Shown here in pieces: positions 56,571-64,000 of a DNA stretch of 64,000 nucleotides. Origin of the DNA: Nitrosomonas sp. Nm33 (GTDB lineage: Bacteria; Pseudomonadota; Gammaproteobacteria; Burkholderiales; Nitrosomonadaceae); assembly GCF_900107265.1 (NCBI RefSeq), contig NZ_FNPJ01000006.1, forward strand, positions 17,879 through 81,878, read 5' to 3'. A model generated the notes under the pieces. That model saw nothing but the letters and a program-made list of their open reading frames with translations. It did not search any database and was not told where the DNA came from. Position 1 is the stretch's first letter, and each line of letters begins with the position of its first letter. Made by a program: the position numbers and the translations under genes.

Positions 56571-58685
56571 ATGAAAGTTTGGCCTGGACAGCCTTATCCT
56601 CTGGGAGCCGTTTATGATGGCTCTGGAACGAACTTCTCAGTATTTTCTGAAGCCGCCGAACGGATCGAACTGTGCCTTTTTGATGAGAAAGGAAAAGAGA
56701 AGCGCATTGATCTACCGGAAGTAACGGGCTATTGCTGGCACGGTTATTTGCCATCCATCGAGCCAGGCCAACGTTACGGCTTTCGCATCCATGGGCCTCG
56801 GGATCCTGTCCATGGTCAGCTTTGTAATCCTGCCAAGCTACTGCTTGACCCATACGCTAAGGCAATCGATGGACAAATCCAATGGAATGAAGCTGTTTTT
56901 CCATACCGTTTTGGCAAGGGTATAGAAGCTCGCAGTAACAGCAATAGCGCCCCATTCATGCCGCGCAGCGTGGTACATCAACCCTATTTTGATTGGGGTG
57001 GGGATCGCAGACTGCAAATTCCCTGGCATGAGACTGTCATCTATGAGACCCATGTCAAAGGTCTCACTAGCCGGCACCCAGACATCCCACCTGAGATACG
57101 AGGCACTTACACCGCTCTAGCCCACCCAGCAATGATTGATTATTTTAAACAGCTTGGGATAACGGCAATCGAACTCATGCCAATCCATCACTTCATCCAC
57201 GATAACCACCTGGTAGAGCAAGGTTTACGAAATTATTGGGGGTACAACTCCATTGGTTACTTCGCGCCTCATAGTGAATATGCATCCCAAAAACGCCCCG
57301 GTGCAGCTGTGGCTGAATTCAAACAAATGGTCAAAACATTGCATTATGCTGGAATTGAGGTCATTCTGGATGTGGTTTACAACCACACAGCAGAAGGAAA
57401 TCATCTCGGTCCGATGCTCTCTTTCAAGGGAATTGATAACGCATATTATTACCGACTTTGTGACGATCGACGCTATTACAAAGATTACACTGGCACTGGT
57501 AACAGCCTGAACATGCGCAATCCATTCGTGCTACAACTCATCATGGATTCTCTACGCTACTGGATTCTGGAGATGCATGTGGATGGATTCCGTTTTGATC
57601 TGGCTGCCACTTTAGCACGTGAACTGCACGATGTGGACCGCCTTTCCGTATTCTTTAATATCATTCAGCAAGATCCGATTATCAGTCAGGTCAAGCTCAT
57701 TGCGGAACCTTGGGATGTCGGAGAAGGTGGATATCAGGTGGGTAACTTCCCCCCGGCATGGAGCGAGTGGAATGGGAAATACCGCGACTGTGTACGTGAT
57801 TTCTGGCGCGGTGAGAACCAAACGCTCGGGGAGTTTGCCTCTCGCTTTACCGGCAGCTCCGATCTTTACGAGAAAACCTCTCGCCTGCCCTATGCCAGCA
57901 TCAACTTCGTCACCGCCCATGATGGTTTCACTTTAAATGATCTCGTTTCCTACAATGAAAAGCATAATGAAGCCAACGGCGAGAAAAACCGTGATGGTGA
58001 AAACTACAATCGTTCGTGGAATTGTGGCGTGGAAGGCAAGACAGACGACCCAAAGGTACTTCAGTTACGCAAACGCCAGAAGCGAAACTTCCTTGTCACG
58101 CTATTCCTTTCGCAGGGTGTGCCGATGCTGCTTGGAGGTGATGAAATCAGCCGTACGCAACAAGGTAACAATAATGCCTACTGCCAGGATAATGAGATCT
58201 CCTGGTACGATTGGGAAAATGCGGATAAAGATTTACTCGCTTTTTGTCAGGAACTCATCAAATATCGCAAAAACCATCCTGTTTTTCGTCGTAGACACTG
58301 GTTTCAAGGTCAGCCCATTCATGGCAGCGAAGTAAAGGACATTGCCTGGTTTACCTTAGAAGGTACGCAGATGTCCGAAAAAGATTGGGGCCTGGGATAT
58401 GCCAAGTCCCTTGGCATTTTCTTGAATGGAGTGACGATCCCGAACCCCTATCCGCGCGGTGAGCCGGTAAAAGACGACAATTTTTATATAATTTTCAATG
58501 CTCACCATGAAGCGTTAATTTTTACTCTCCCCGGAATTAATTGGGGGACACTTTGGATAAAGGAGCTCGACACCAACGTTGGCTGGCTGGAAAATAAAGA
58601 ATCACTTAAAGCAGAAAACCAGATCAAAGCGGAAGGCTGCTCTGTGGTAGTGCTGCGTCATGCATCTTGGGTCAATCGCCAGTGA
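56571..58685 (+). CDS. glgX: Glycogen debranching enzyme GlgX
   Basis: 704 residues. An N-terminal CBM48 module (PYPLGAVYDGSGTNFSVFSE) is followed by a GH13 barrel with catalytic nucleophile Asp343 (DGFRFDLA), acid/base Glu379 (LIAEPWDVG) and the third acid Asp451 (VTAHDGFTLNDL). VVYNHTAEGNHLGP and LLGGDEISRTQQGNNNAYCQ are GlgX-specific. It hydrolyses alpha-1,6 branches of phosphorylase-limit glycogen. No other glycogen gene is in the window. It is convergent with the cytochrome gene, 56 bp apart. Confidence 0.95.
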   Translation: MKVWPGQPYPLGAVYDGSGTNFSVFSEAAERIELCLFDEKGKEKRIDLPEVTGYCWHGYLPSIEPGQRYGFRIHGPRDPVHGQLCNPAKLLLDPYAKAIDGQIQWNEAVFPYRFGKGIEARSNSNSAPFMPRSVVHQPYFDWGGDRRLQIPWHETVIYETHVKGLTSRHPDIPPEIRGTYTALAHPAMIDYFKQLGITAIELMPIHHFIHDNHLVEQGLRNYWGYNSIGYFAPHSEYASQKRPGAAVAEFKQMVKTLHYAGIEVILDVVYNHTAEGNHLGPMLSFKGIDNAYYYRLCDDRRYYKDYTGTGNSLNMRNPFVLQLIMDSLRYWILEMHVDGFRFDLAATLARELHDVDRLSVFFNIIQQDPIISQVKLIAEPWDVGEGGYQVGNFPPAWSEWNGKYRDCVRDFWRGENQTLGEFASRFTGSSDLYEKTSRLPYASINFVTAHDGFTLNDLVSYNEKHNEANGEKNRDGENYNRSWNCGVEGKTDDPKVLQLRKRQKRNFLVTLFLSQGVPMLLGGDEISRTQQGNNNAYCQDNEISWYDWENADKDLLAFCQELIKYRKNHPVFRRRHWFQGQPIHGSEVKDIAWFTLEGTQMSEKDWGLGYAKSLGIFLNGVTIPNPYPRGEPVKDDNFYIIFNAHHEALIFTLPGINWGTLWIKELDTNVGWLENKESLKAENQIKAEGCSVVVLRHASWVNRQ

Positions 58686-58741
58686 TTGATTACAGTTGTC
58701 GTACAACCTTGATCCTCAAATTCCACCCTACCTATCCCGCA

Positions 58742-59329
58742 TTAATGATGATGACCATGATTATGATCATGATTGTGCTCGTGCTCATGCTCGTGCATTA
58801 GATCATCACGATGCGCATCTACCAGTGCGGCATATCGTTCAGCAGTCATCCCATGGAGCTTCTGAAGAAAAGCAGTGATTGTCCAGATAGTTTCATCGTT
58901 ATGCGTAGGCCCCCAAGCGGGCATAGCAGTCATTTTGATGCCATTCTTGATCGCCCAAAAGTATTTTTTGGAGAGAGATGATTTCTCTCCCTCATCAGTT
59001 ACAGGCGCTCTTTCATAAAATAGCGGCGCCTGCGGATAAAGACCAATTGCCAGCGCGGTAGGTTTTTTGCCAGGCGACAAATGACATTCGGTGCACATGG
59101 CATGGTACTGCTTGAAGCCTTTTTCAACCATAACGGGATCATCCAGTACTGGAACTTCCATTTCTTTTGCGCGTGCTTTTATCGAGCTATCACGAACCCA
59201 GCTGATCAGCTTTTCTGTGATTGCCCAATGTTTATCGGTAGCAGCTATGTTGTAAGCGCCAGAATTTAATGCAATAAATGTAAGCACAAGTACTGTCAGT
59301 GAAACGATGATAAGTAATTTCATTTTCAT
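58742..59329 (-). CDS. Periplasmic class I cytochrome c with histidine-rich tail
   Basis: 195 residues. A signal/anchor helix (about 3-23) precedes a mono-haem domain: CTECH (Cys79, Cys82, His83) and the axial Met136 in MTAMPAWGPTH. DDETIWTITAFLQKL-type C-terminal helix is typical of small electron-carrier domains. The last 20 residues alternate His with acidic or Asn residues (11 His in 179-195) and should bind metal such as copper, zinc or nickel. The function is unknown; electron transfer linked to metal handling is an inference. It ends almost against glgX. Confidence 0.83.
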   Translation of the reverse strand: MKMKLLIIVSLTVLVLTFIALNSGAYNIAATDKHWAITEKLISWVRDSSIKARAKEMEVPVLDDPVMVEKGFKQYHAMCTECHLSPGKKPTALAIGLYPQAPLFYERAPVTDEGEKSSLSKKYFWAIKNGIKMTAMPAWGPTHNDETIWTITAFLQKLHGMTAERYAALVDAHRDDLMHEHEHEHNHDHNHGHHH

Positions 59330-59787
59330 TCCTCCGATGGTTATTCAGAACGATACATGATGATCTATAACAATAAAGTATCACATCGGTGCAAGCTTCG
59401 CGACCCAGATTAATTTAAATTTAATCAATATTGTTCTCTACAGCATGGTGTCGGATTTGCTTTTGGTCGTGCTAGCACGGCTGATTGTTATCACCCTATT
59501 TCAATAACAATGTCAATCAGACCAAGATATGCTATAAATGTTTTATTGATAAAAAGCAGACCATCGGAACACACCCGCACCATAATAAGAACATCGGACA
59601 TTAAACCCCTACCACACAAAATAAAACGCGCAGATATCAGTTTTTCTCTGCATCAGGTGTATAGATTCTAGAACGCTGTGAAATACTGAAATTTATGGAT
59701 AGTAACCACTCAAATGCAGTTAAACTGCTGATTCTATTCATTGTGCCTGGCTTATAGCGTGGTAAACTTATTTTGTACCTCCACAAC

Positions 59788-59830
59788 AATTTTGCTTGAC
59801 AACGATTCATAATTTTGCTTGACAACGATT
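59788..59830 (+). repeat. Tandem 20-bp direct repeat upstream of the DUF1540 gene
   Basis: AATTTTGCTTGACAACGATT occurs twice exactly (59788-59807 and 59811-59830), 23 bp apart start to start. Each copy contains TTGACA, the -35 consensus, although no -10 box lies at the right distance. The 23-bp period puts the copies on roughly the same DNA face, as for paired activator sites. Confidence 0.65.
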
Positions 59831-59849
59831 TATGCTAAGCGCACCATGT

Positions 59850-59881
59850 AATTACAATGGGTGATTAAGTCCATTGTAATT
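59850..59881. promoter_or_regulatory. Perfect inverted repeat, probable operator of the DUF1540 gene
   Basis: AATTACAATGG and CCATTGTAATT form a perfect 11-bp dyad with a 10-base spacer, 65 bp before the ATG. It lies where a repressor or an mRNA 5' hairpin would act. Confidence 0.55.
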
Positions 59882-59946
59882 TCTATTCTTTATAGATTTT
59901 CACTTACCCCATTACTTTCTTCTTTCACACAATAGGAGAATTTCAG

Positions 59947-60246
59947 ATGAAAACTATTACCATCGAAACCCCTCTTGTTTCTGAATGTAGCGTGATCGAA
60001 TGCGCATACAATCTCAACCGTAATTGCCATGCACGTGCCATTACTATCGGAGAGGGTGTACACCCTAGCTGCGACACATTTTTCATCAACAAGAACCATA
60101 CCAAAGCCGCCATGCGCCCGGCAGGAGTTGGAGCTTGCAAAGTTGCAGCATGCAAGTTCAATGATGACTTTGAATGCATGACCGAGAACATCCAGGTTGG
60201 TCGCAGTACGGACGAAATTAGCTGCCTCACATTCGCAATGCGCTGA
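59947..60246 (+). CDS. Tandem DUF1540 cysteine-rich protein
   Basis: 99 residues with a good ribosome site (AGGAGAA six bases before ATG). It contains two copies of a four-cysteine unit: Cys14, 19, 27, 42 and Cys64, 69, 77, 93, with near-identical spacing (5, 8, 15 and 5, 8, 16). Each unit reads like C-x4-C-x-YN/FN-x-C and ends in a C-x-TF pattern, the DUF1540 signature. The arrangement suggests binding of one metal ion per unit, but no function is established. A direct repeat and a dyad upstream suggest tight regulation. It stands between the His-tailed cytochrome and the acyl-ligase fusion. Confidence 0.8.
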   Translation: MKTITIETPLVSECSVIECAYNLNRNCHARAITIGEGVHPSCDTFFINKNHTKAAMRPAGVGACKVAACKFNDDFECMTENIQVGRSTDEISCLTFAMR

Positions 60247-60478
60247 TCTCCACCCTCGGAGAAGAAGGATTTCAGCGGCCTGTCTCATTGATAAGTTCTC
60301 ATCCAATGTAATTGGTATGCTGTGACATATCTAGCTAGCTGTCCGTGCACAATGATAGGTAAGATGTTGGAAGTTAATGCGCACTTGTAATCTAACTTAG
60401 TGCAGGATATTCAGTCCAGAATGAACCTTCAATTTTCTCCACTTCAGATCTGGGGATGGAATAAAAAGTGAGAAACAA

Positions 60479-63319
60479 ATGCCTTTCAATACAGATTCTC
60501 AAAGCAATGCAGAACGGTTGCTTGGTATCGTGCGTAGCCTTGCCCATGAGCTGCGGCCGCATGCACCCGCTCCAAAGCATCTTGGGTTGGATCATTCGTT
60601 GGAGCGCGACTTCGGCCTAGACAGCCTGGGGCGTGTGGAGCTGCTAAGCCGCATCGAGCGAGAGCTGGGTATAAAACTTGGTGAAAAAGCACTAATCGAC
60701 GCCGAAACACCGCGTGATTTGCTCAAGCAGATTGCAGGCACTATTACTACTGAAACACTTACTCCAGCTGAAACAGCAAAGCTTACAGAAACCCAGGTAT
60801 TTCATCCGCCGGAAACCGCATCTACGCTGATTGAGATACTAGACTGGCGTGTCGCGAGACACCCTGAGCAGATCCATATCACCCTTTATGACGAAGAGGA
60901 GCATACCGAAGACATTACCTATCGCATGTTGCAGGATGAGGCCAAAGCATTGGCTGCTGGCCTGCAACAGCTTGGGCTAGGCCCTGGCGAAAAGATAGCA
61001 ATCATGTTGCCCACCGGGCGTGGATTCTTCGCAGCTTTTTATGGCGTGCTCTATGCTGGCTGCGTACCGGTACCGCTGTACCCGCCGGGGCGTCCTTCGC
61101 AAATCGAGGATCACATGCGGCGTATCGCCGGCATCATCGCCAATGCTCAAGCCAGCATTCTTATCACGGTTGAGCAAGCCAAACCACTGGGACACTTGCT
61201 GCGCGCGCAATGCGAATTACTTCGCATGGTCACAACTGTTGCAGATTTGTCTATCCGTGGGGCATACCCCCCTTCTCCGAAGTTAGAACCACAGAGTATT
61301 GCGCTACTGCAATATACTTCTGGCAGTACCGGCAATCCCAAAGGAGTGGTACTAACCCATGCCAACCTGCTCGCTAACCTGCGAGCGATGACGGTTGTTT
61401 CGGGCATTACTGCCGCAGATACTTTCGTCTCATGGCTGCCGCTCTATCACGATATGGGGCTGATCGCCGCCTGTATGGGTAGCCTATATGTCGGATTCCG
61501 ACTGGTGCTGCTCTCGCCGCTCAGCTTCCTTGCCCGGCCGGCATGCTGGCTATGGACGATTAACCGGCATTGTGCCACAGTTTCAGCGGCTCCTAATTTT
61601 GCCTTTGAGTTATGCGCCAACAAACTCGATGATCGTGAGCTGAATGGCCTGGATCTTAGTTGCTGGCGCCTGGCCTACAACGGAGCAGAGCCAATCAGCA
61701 TGAATACGATAGATCATTTTGTTGCACGCTTCGCTCGCTATGGTTTCAGCCGTACCGCCATGACGCCTGTTTATGGTCTGGCAGAATCGTCTGTAGGACT
61801 GGCCTTCCCTCCAGTAGAACGTGGGCCGCTGGTTGACCATGTGGATCGCGCTGCGCTCACACGCTCGGGTATCGCGCATTGTGTGCAGGCTGATGACCGC
61901 TCTGCGCTGCACATCGTTTCCTGCGGCCTACCATTACCTGGTCATCAGATACGCATTATCGATACTGAGGGGCAGGTACTGCCAGAACGCACTCAGGGGC
62001 GCGTGCAATTCTGCGGACCGTCAGCGACCAGCAGTGGTTATTTCCGCAATCCCGAAGCGACAGCACACCTGTTTGACGGACAATGGCTTAATAGCGGCGA
62101 TATGGGCTACATTGCGGCTGGCGAACTGTATCTGACTGGACGCGAGAAGGACATCATCATTCGTGGTGGGCACAACATTTACCCACAGGAACTGGAGGAG
62201 GCGGTAAGTAAAGTACGTGGCATACATAAAGGTGGAGTAGCAGTTTTTCCAGCCAGCAATACATACGCTGGTACGGAACGCTTGGTAATACTTGCAGAAA
62301 CACGCGAAAGCAATGCCAGGGAGCGTGAGCGGATAGTGGCCGAAATCAACAATCTCGCCGTAGACTTGGTGGGGGCACCAGCAGATGATATTGTGCTGGT
62401 ACCGCCGCGCACGGTGCTGAAAACCTCCAGTGGCAAGGTTCGCCGCACTGCGTGCCGCGAGCTTTATGAACAAGGCTCGATCAGCAGCACCCTACGGCCA
62501 CCATGGTGGCAAATGATACGCCTTGGAGGTGCTGCAGCTAGGGCGCGGGCTATGCGTTTGTTGCGGCGTGGCGCTGAATGGATATGGGGGGTGTGGGCTT
62601 GGGCAGTTTTTGTTGCTATCGTGCCCTTCGCATGGCTGCTGATCGTGTTGGCCCCCGGACTGACTCTGCGCCGGTTCATCGCCCGGGCAAGTGCGCGCCT
62701 GGCAGTTGCGCTAACCGGCCTGAGGCTGCGGGTAGAAGGTTTGCTGCATCTCGATAACAAGGTACCCATGATTGTGGTAGCCAATCACGCCAGTTACCTG
62801 GATGCACTCCTGCTTACTGCGGTATTGCCTGCTAGATTTGCCTACGTAGCCAAGCAAGAATTACTACGCAATCCGGCAGCCACTATTCCATTGCGCCGAC
62901 TGGGCAGTGCATTTGTTGAACGTTTCGATGACGCACGTGGTGTGGAGGATGTACGTAAGCTGGAGGAGCGAGCGCGCGCAGGTGAATCCATAATTTTTTT
63001 TCCAGAAGGCACATTTCGGCGCGAAGCCGGGCTGATGCCGTTCAGATTGGGAGCGTTTCTGACTGCTGCACACACCGGTATCCCCGTACTACCGGTCACC
63101 CTGATCGGCACCCGCACCATGCTATGCGCTGGACAATGGCTGCCACGCCTCTGTGAGTTAAAAGTACTGATTGGTGCCCCCTTGCATGCATCAGGAAATG
63201 ACTGGCAGGCAGCATTGCGACTACAAGAAGCAGCACGCCGTCAGATACTGGCAGAGCTGAACGAACCTGATATTATCACTGCCAGTAGATCAAAGCTATC
63301 AAGTGAAAATTTCCATTAA
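60479..63319 (+). CDS. ACP - acyl-AMP ligase - acyltransferase fusion
   Basis: 946 residues in three parts. Residues 1-90 are an acyl carrier protein with the phosphopantetheine serine Ser49 in FGLDSLGRVEL. About 110-660 are an AMP-forming ligase: YTSGSTGNPKG (279-289), SWLPLYHDMGLI, YGLAESSVGLAF and TGREKDIIIRGGHNIYP. The early GRPSQIEDHMRRI and late APNFAFELC stretches resemble fatty acyl-AMP ligases, which load ACP rather than CoA. About 690-946 contain hydrophobic helices and a PlsC-type acyltransferase with NHASYLD (769-775) and FFPEGTFRRE (about 840-849). It would activate, carry and transfer an acyl group within one chain, probably at the membrane. The acceptor is unknown. Confidence 0.88.
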   Translation: MPFNTDSQSNAERLLGIVRSLAHELRPHAPAPKHLGLDHSLERDFGLDSLGRVELLSRIERELGIKLGEKALIDAETPRDLLKQIAGTITTETLTPAETAKLTETQVFHPPETASTLIEILDWRVARHPEQIHITLYDEEEHTEDITYRMLQDEAKALAAGLQQLGLGPGEKIAIMLPTGRGFFAAFYGVLYAGCVPVPLYPPGRPSQIEDHMRRIAGIIANAQASILITVEQAKPLGHLLRAQCELLRMVTTVADLSIRGAYPPSPKLEPQSIALLQYTSGSTGNPKGVVLTHANLLANLRAMTVVSGITAADTFVSWLPLYHDMGLIAACMGSLYVGFRLVLLSPLSFLARPACWLWTINRHCATVSAAPNFAFELCANKLDDRELNGLDLSCWRLAYNGAEPISMNTIDHFVARFARYGFSRTAMTPVYGLAESSVGLAFPPVERGPLVDHVDRAALTRSGIAHCVQADDRSALHIVSCGLPLPGHQIRIIDTEGQVLPERTQGRVQFCGPSATSSGYFRNPEATAHLFDGQWLNSGDMGYIAAGELYLTGREKDIIIRGGHNIYPQELEEAVSKVRGIHKGGVAVFPASNTYAGTERLVILAETRESNARERERIVAEINNLAVDLVGAPADDIVLVPPRTVLKTSSGKVRRTACRELYEQGSISSTLRPPWWQMIRLGGAAARARAMRLLRRGAEWIWGVWAWAVFVAIVPFAWLLIVLAPGLTLRRFIARASARLAVALTGLRLRVEGLLHLDNKVPMIVVANHASYLDALLLTAVLPARFAYVAKQELLRNPAATIPLRRLGSAFVERFDDARGVEDVRKLEERARAGESIIFFPEGTFRREAGLMPFRLGAFLTAAHTGIPVLPVTLIGTRTMLCAGQWLPRLCELKVLIGAPLHASGNDWQAALRLQEAARRQILAELNEPDIITASRSKLSSENFH

Positions 63320-63662
63320 TGCTGGCGGATTAATCAGTCATCCCTAACAAACTTTCATAATTGGCATAAATATTGACGTTCGCAAGTATTTAGCAGTTAT
63401 TGAATTTGCCAGAATAGAAGCTGCTAACCCCCTATTTCCTGGTGAATTTGACGAAGATAAAGAAGTAAGAACTGAGCTCATATGATGAGCTTTTTTGTAT
63501 GAAACTGGAGCAGATGCTGAACTAGCACCATGCGCTGTACCAGCTAACTGGGAAAATAGACTAGTCTATAGTGGAAGAGCAGTTTGAAGCGCTGTACTCT
63601 ATTCAGAGGAAGGCCTCTCGGTATTCTGCCTTCTCAGAATCATTTTCCAAGATACTCTGACT
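63320..63662. other. Intergenic stretch with a short open remnant
   Basis: About 340 bp. On plus, 63346-63483 is open without an ATG and reads IGINIDVRKYLAVIEFARIE, then PLFPGEFDEDKEVRTELI; this was not recognised and could be the tail of a lost gene. It is followed at once by a terminator. 63497-63660 shows nothing. Confidence 0.45.
63475..63496 (+). terminator. Intrinsic terminator
   Basis: AGCTCAT, a 3-base loop ATG, ATGAGCT, then a run of six T. A compact classical rho-independent signal on the plus strand, about 155 bp after the ACP-ligase-acyltransferase stop and overlapping the end of the open remnant. Confidence 0.8.
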
Positions 63663-63998
63663 TTATTGCATTGAATTATAGTTCAGATCAATCTTTACTT
63701 TATTAATTTGATTATCTTGTTCCTTTGCCATTTTTCTGTAAAGATCAGCATTACCCTGGCTTTGTTTCAAAGTTTTCTCGTATTCGCGAATAATAGCAGA
63801 AACATGTGATCTAACGTCCTGACCTTGCCTGCCATAGTAATAGGGCTGCATCTCGTACTCTTCGAGTATACCTTTATATTTTTGTAATTTTACTTCTGTT
63901 TTCTTATTCTAATTTGCACTAGAAACTGCATTAATAATCCAATCCCAGCCGGTTATACTTTTGATTAAAGCCGGGGCATTTTCGAGATTACATAATGC
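63663..63998 (-). pseudogene. Unrecognised gene with an in-frame TAG, running off the right edge
   Basis: Read on minus from the window edge: ALCNLENAPALIKSITGWDW, IINAVSSAN, then TAG (63909-63911), then NKKTEVKLQKYKGILEEYE, PYYYGRQGQDVRSHVSAIIR, YEKTLKQSQGNADLYRKMA and a TAA at 63663. The same frame is open on both sides of the TAG. Either the upstream protein ends there and the rest is a decayed tail, or one nonsense mutation split a gene. The lysine/glutamine-rich second half looks like a coiled coil. Family not recognised. Confidence 0.45.
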
Positions 63999-64000
63999 AC

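Larger units (their letters stand above)
59330..59946. other. Intergenic region between cytochrome c and DUF1540 genes
   Basis: About 615 bp with no convincing gene (the 62-codon minus frame at 59825 looks incidental). It holds the promoters of the two divergent genes, a 12-bp palindrome CGTGCTAGCACG at 59468-59479, a direct repeat at 59788-59830 and the dyad at 59850-59881. Confidence 0.6.

Noticed and set aside
59637..59825. 62-codon minus-strand frame upstream of the cytochrome gene
   Set aside because: Not recognised, composition is random-looking, and it overlaps the direct repeat region.
1..64000. CRISPR arrays, rRNA genes, riboswitches, prophage or toxin-antitoxin pairs
   Set aside because: No regularly spaced short repeats, no rRNA-like stretches, no recognisable riboswitch core and no phage or toxin-antitoxin genes were seen.

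Overview
The window looks like a chromosomal segment of a betaproteobacterium of the Nitrosomonas/Nitrosomonadaceae type. The evidence is gene content and order: a tpiA-secG-tRNA-Leu-nuoA..N block with separate nuoC and nuoD, two hopanoid loci with a squalene-synthase-type enzyme, lptM-lysA, an xseA/exbB divergent pair and low-to-middle G+C. No ammonia-oxidation gene lies inside the window, so the genus is an inference. Most of the sequence is ordinary housekeeping DNA; the unusual material lies in repeats, decayed genes and a few uncommon proteins.

Layout. 0-3.5 kb: truncated rsmI, yraN, a pteridine-reductase-like SDR and a MidA-type methyltransferase, with several short inverted-repeat elements between them. 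3.7-9.2 kb (minus strand): exbB, a frameshifted hpnA paralogue, mlaA, squalene-hopene cyclase and hpnG. 9.6-13.3 kb (plus): xseA, a DUF423 membrane protein, a THUMP methyltransferase and dsbB. 13.6-17 kb (minus): xerD, ogt and htpG, then a PQQ-type sugar dehydrogenase homologue on plus. 18.5-34.6 kb (minus): tpiA, secG, tRNA-Leu(GAG) and all fourteen genes of respiratory complex I. 35-42 kb (minus): a sulfotransferase, an HNH endonuclease, and an acyl-CoA group (YciA-like thioesterase, acyl-CoA ligase, FadE-like dehydrogenase). 42.2-48.6 kb (plus): an MCE-domain protein with its lipoprotein partner, a decayed ISL3-type transposase, lptM-lysA, squalene synthase and hpnA. 48.6-55.1 kb (minus): an RlmD-like rRNA methyltransferase and a tight three-gene operon of a DUF2760 protein with two non-canonical Hsp70s. 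55.6-64 kb: a GST-like pseudogene, glgX, a cytochrome c with a histidine-rich tail, a tandem DUF1540 Cys-rich protein and a 946-residue ACP/acyl-AMP-ligase/acyltransferase fusion.

How the genes work together. Complex I is encoded in one run. Membrane lipid biology is a theme: squalene synthase, Shc, HpnG and HpnA make and extend hopanoids, MlaA and the MCE/lipoprotein pair belong to envelope lipid-transport families, and the acyl-CoA genes and the triple fusion handle fatty acyl groups.

The strongest non-gene signals are two families of short non-autonomous inverted-repeat elements. Family B has four copies of about 232-236 bp with matched terminal repeats and 5-bp AT-rich direct repeats, three of them sitting a few bases past stop codons. 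Family A has three copies of exactly 103 bp. The best candidates for under-described biology are the DUF2760/twin-Hsp70 operon, the ACP-ligase-acyltransferase fusion and the duplicated DUF1540 protein behind a perfect dyad. All family names come from recognising motifs by eye; no database search was run.
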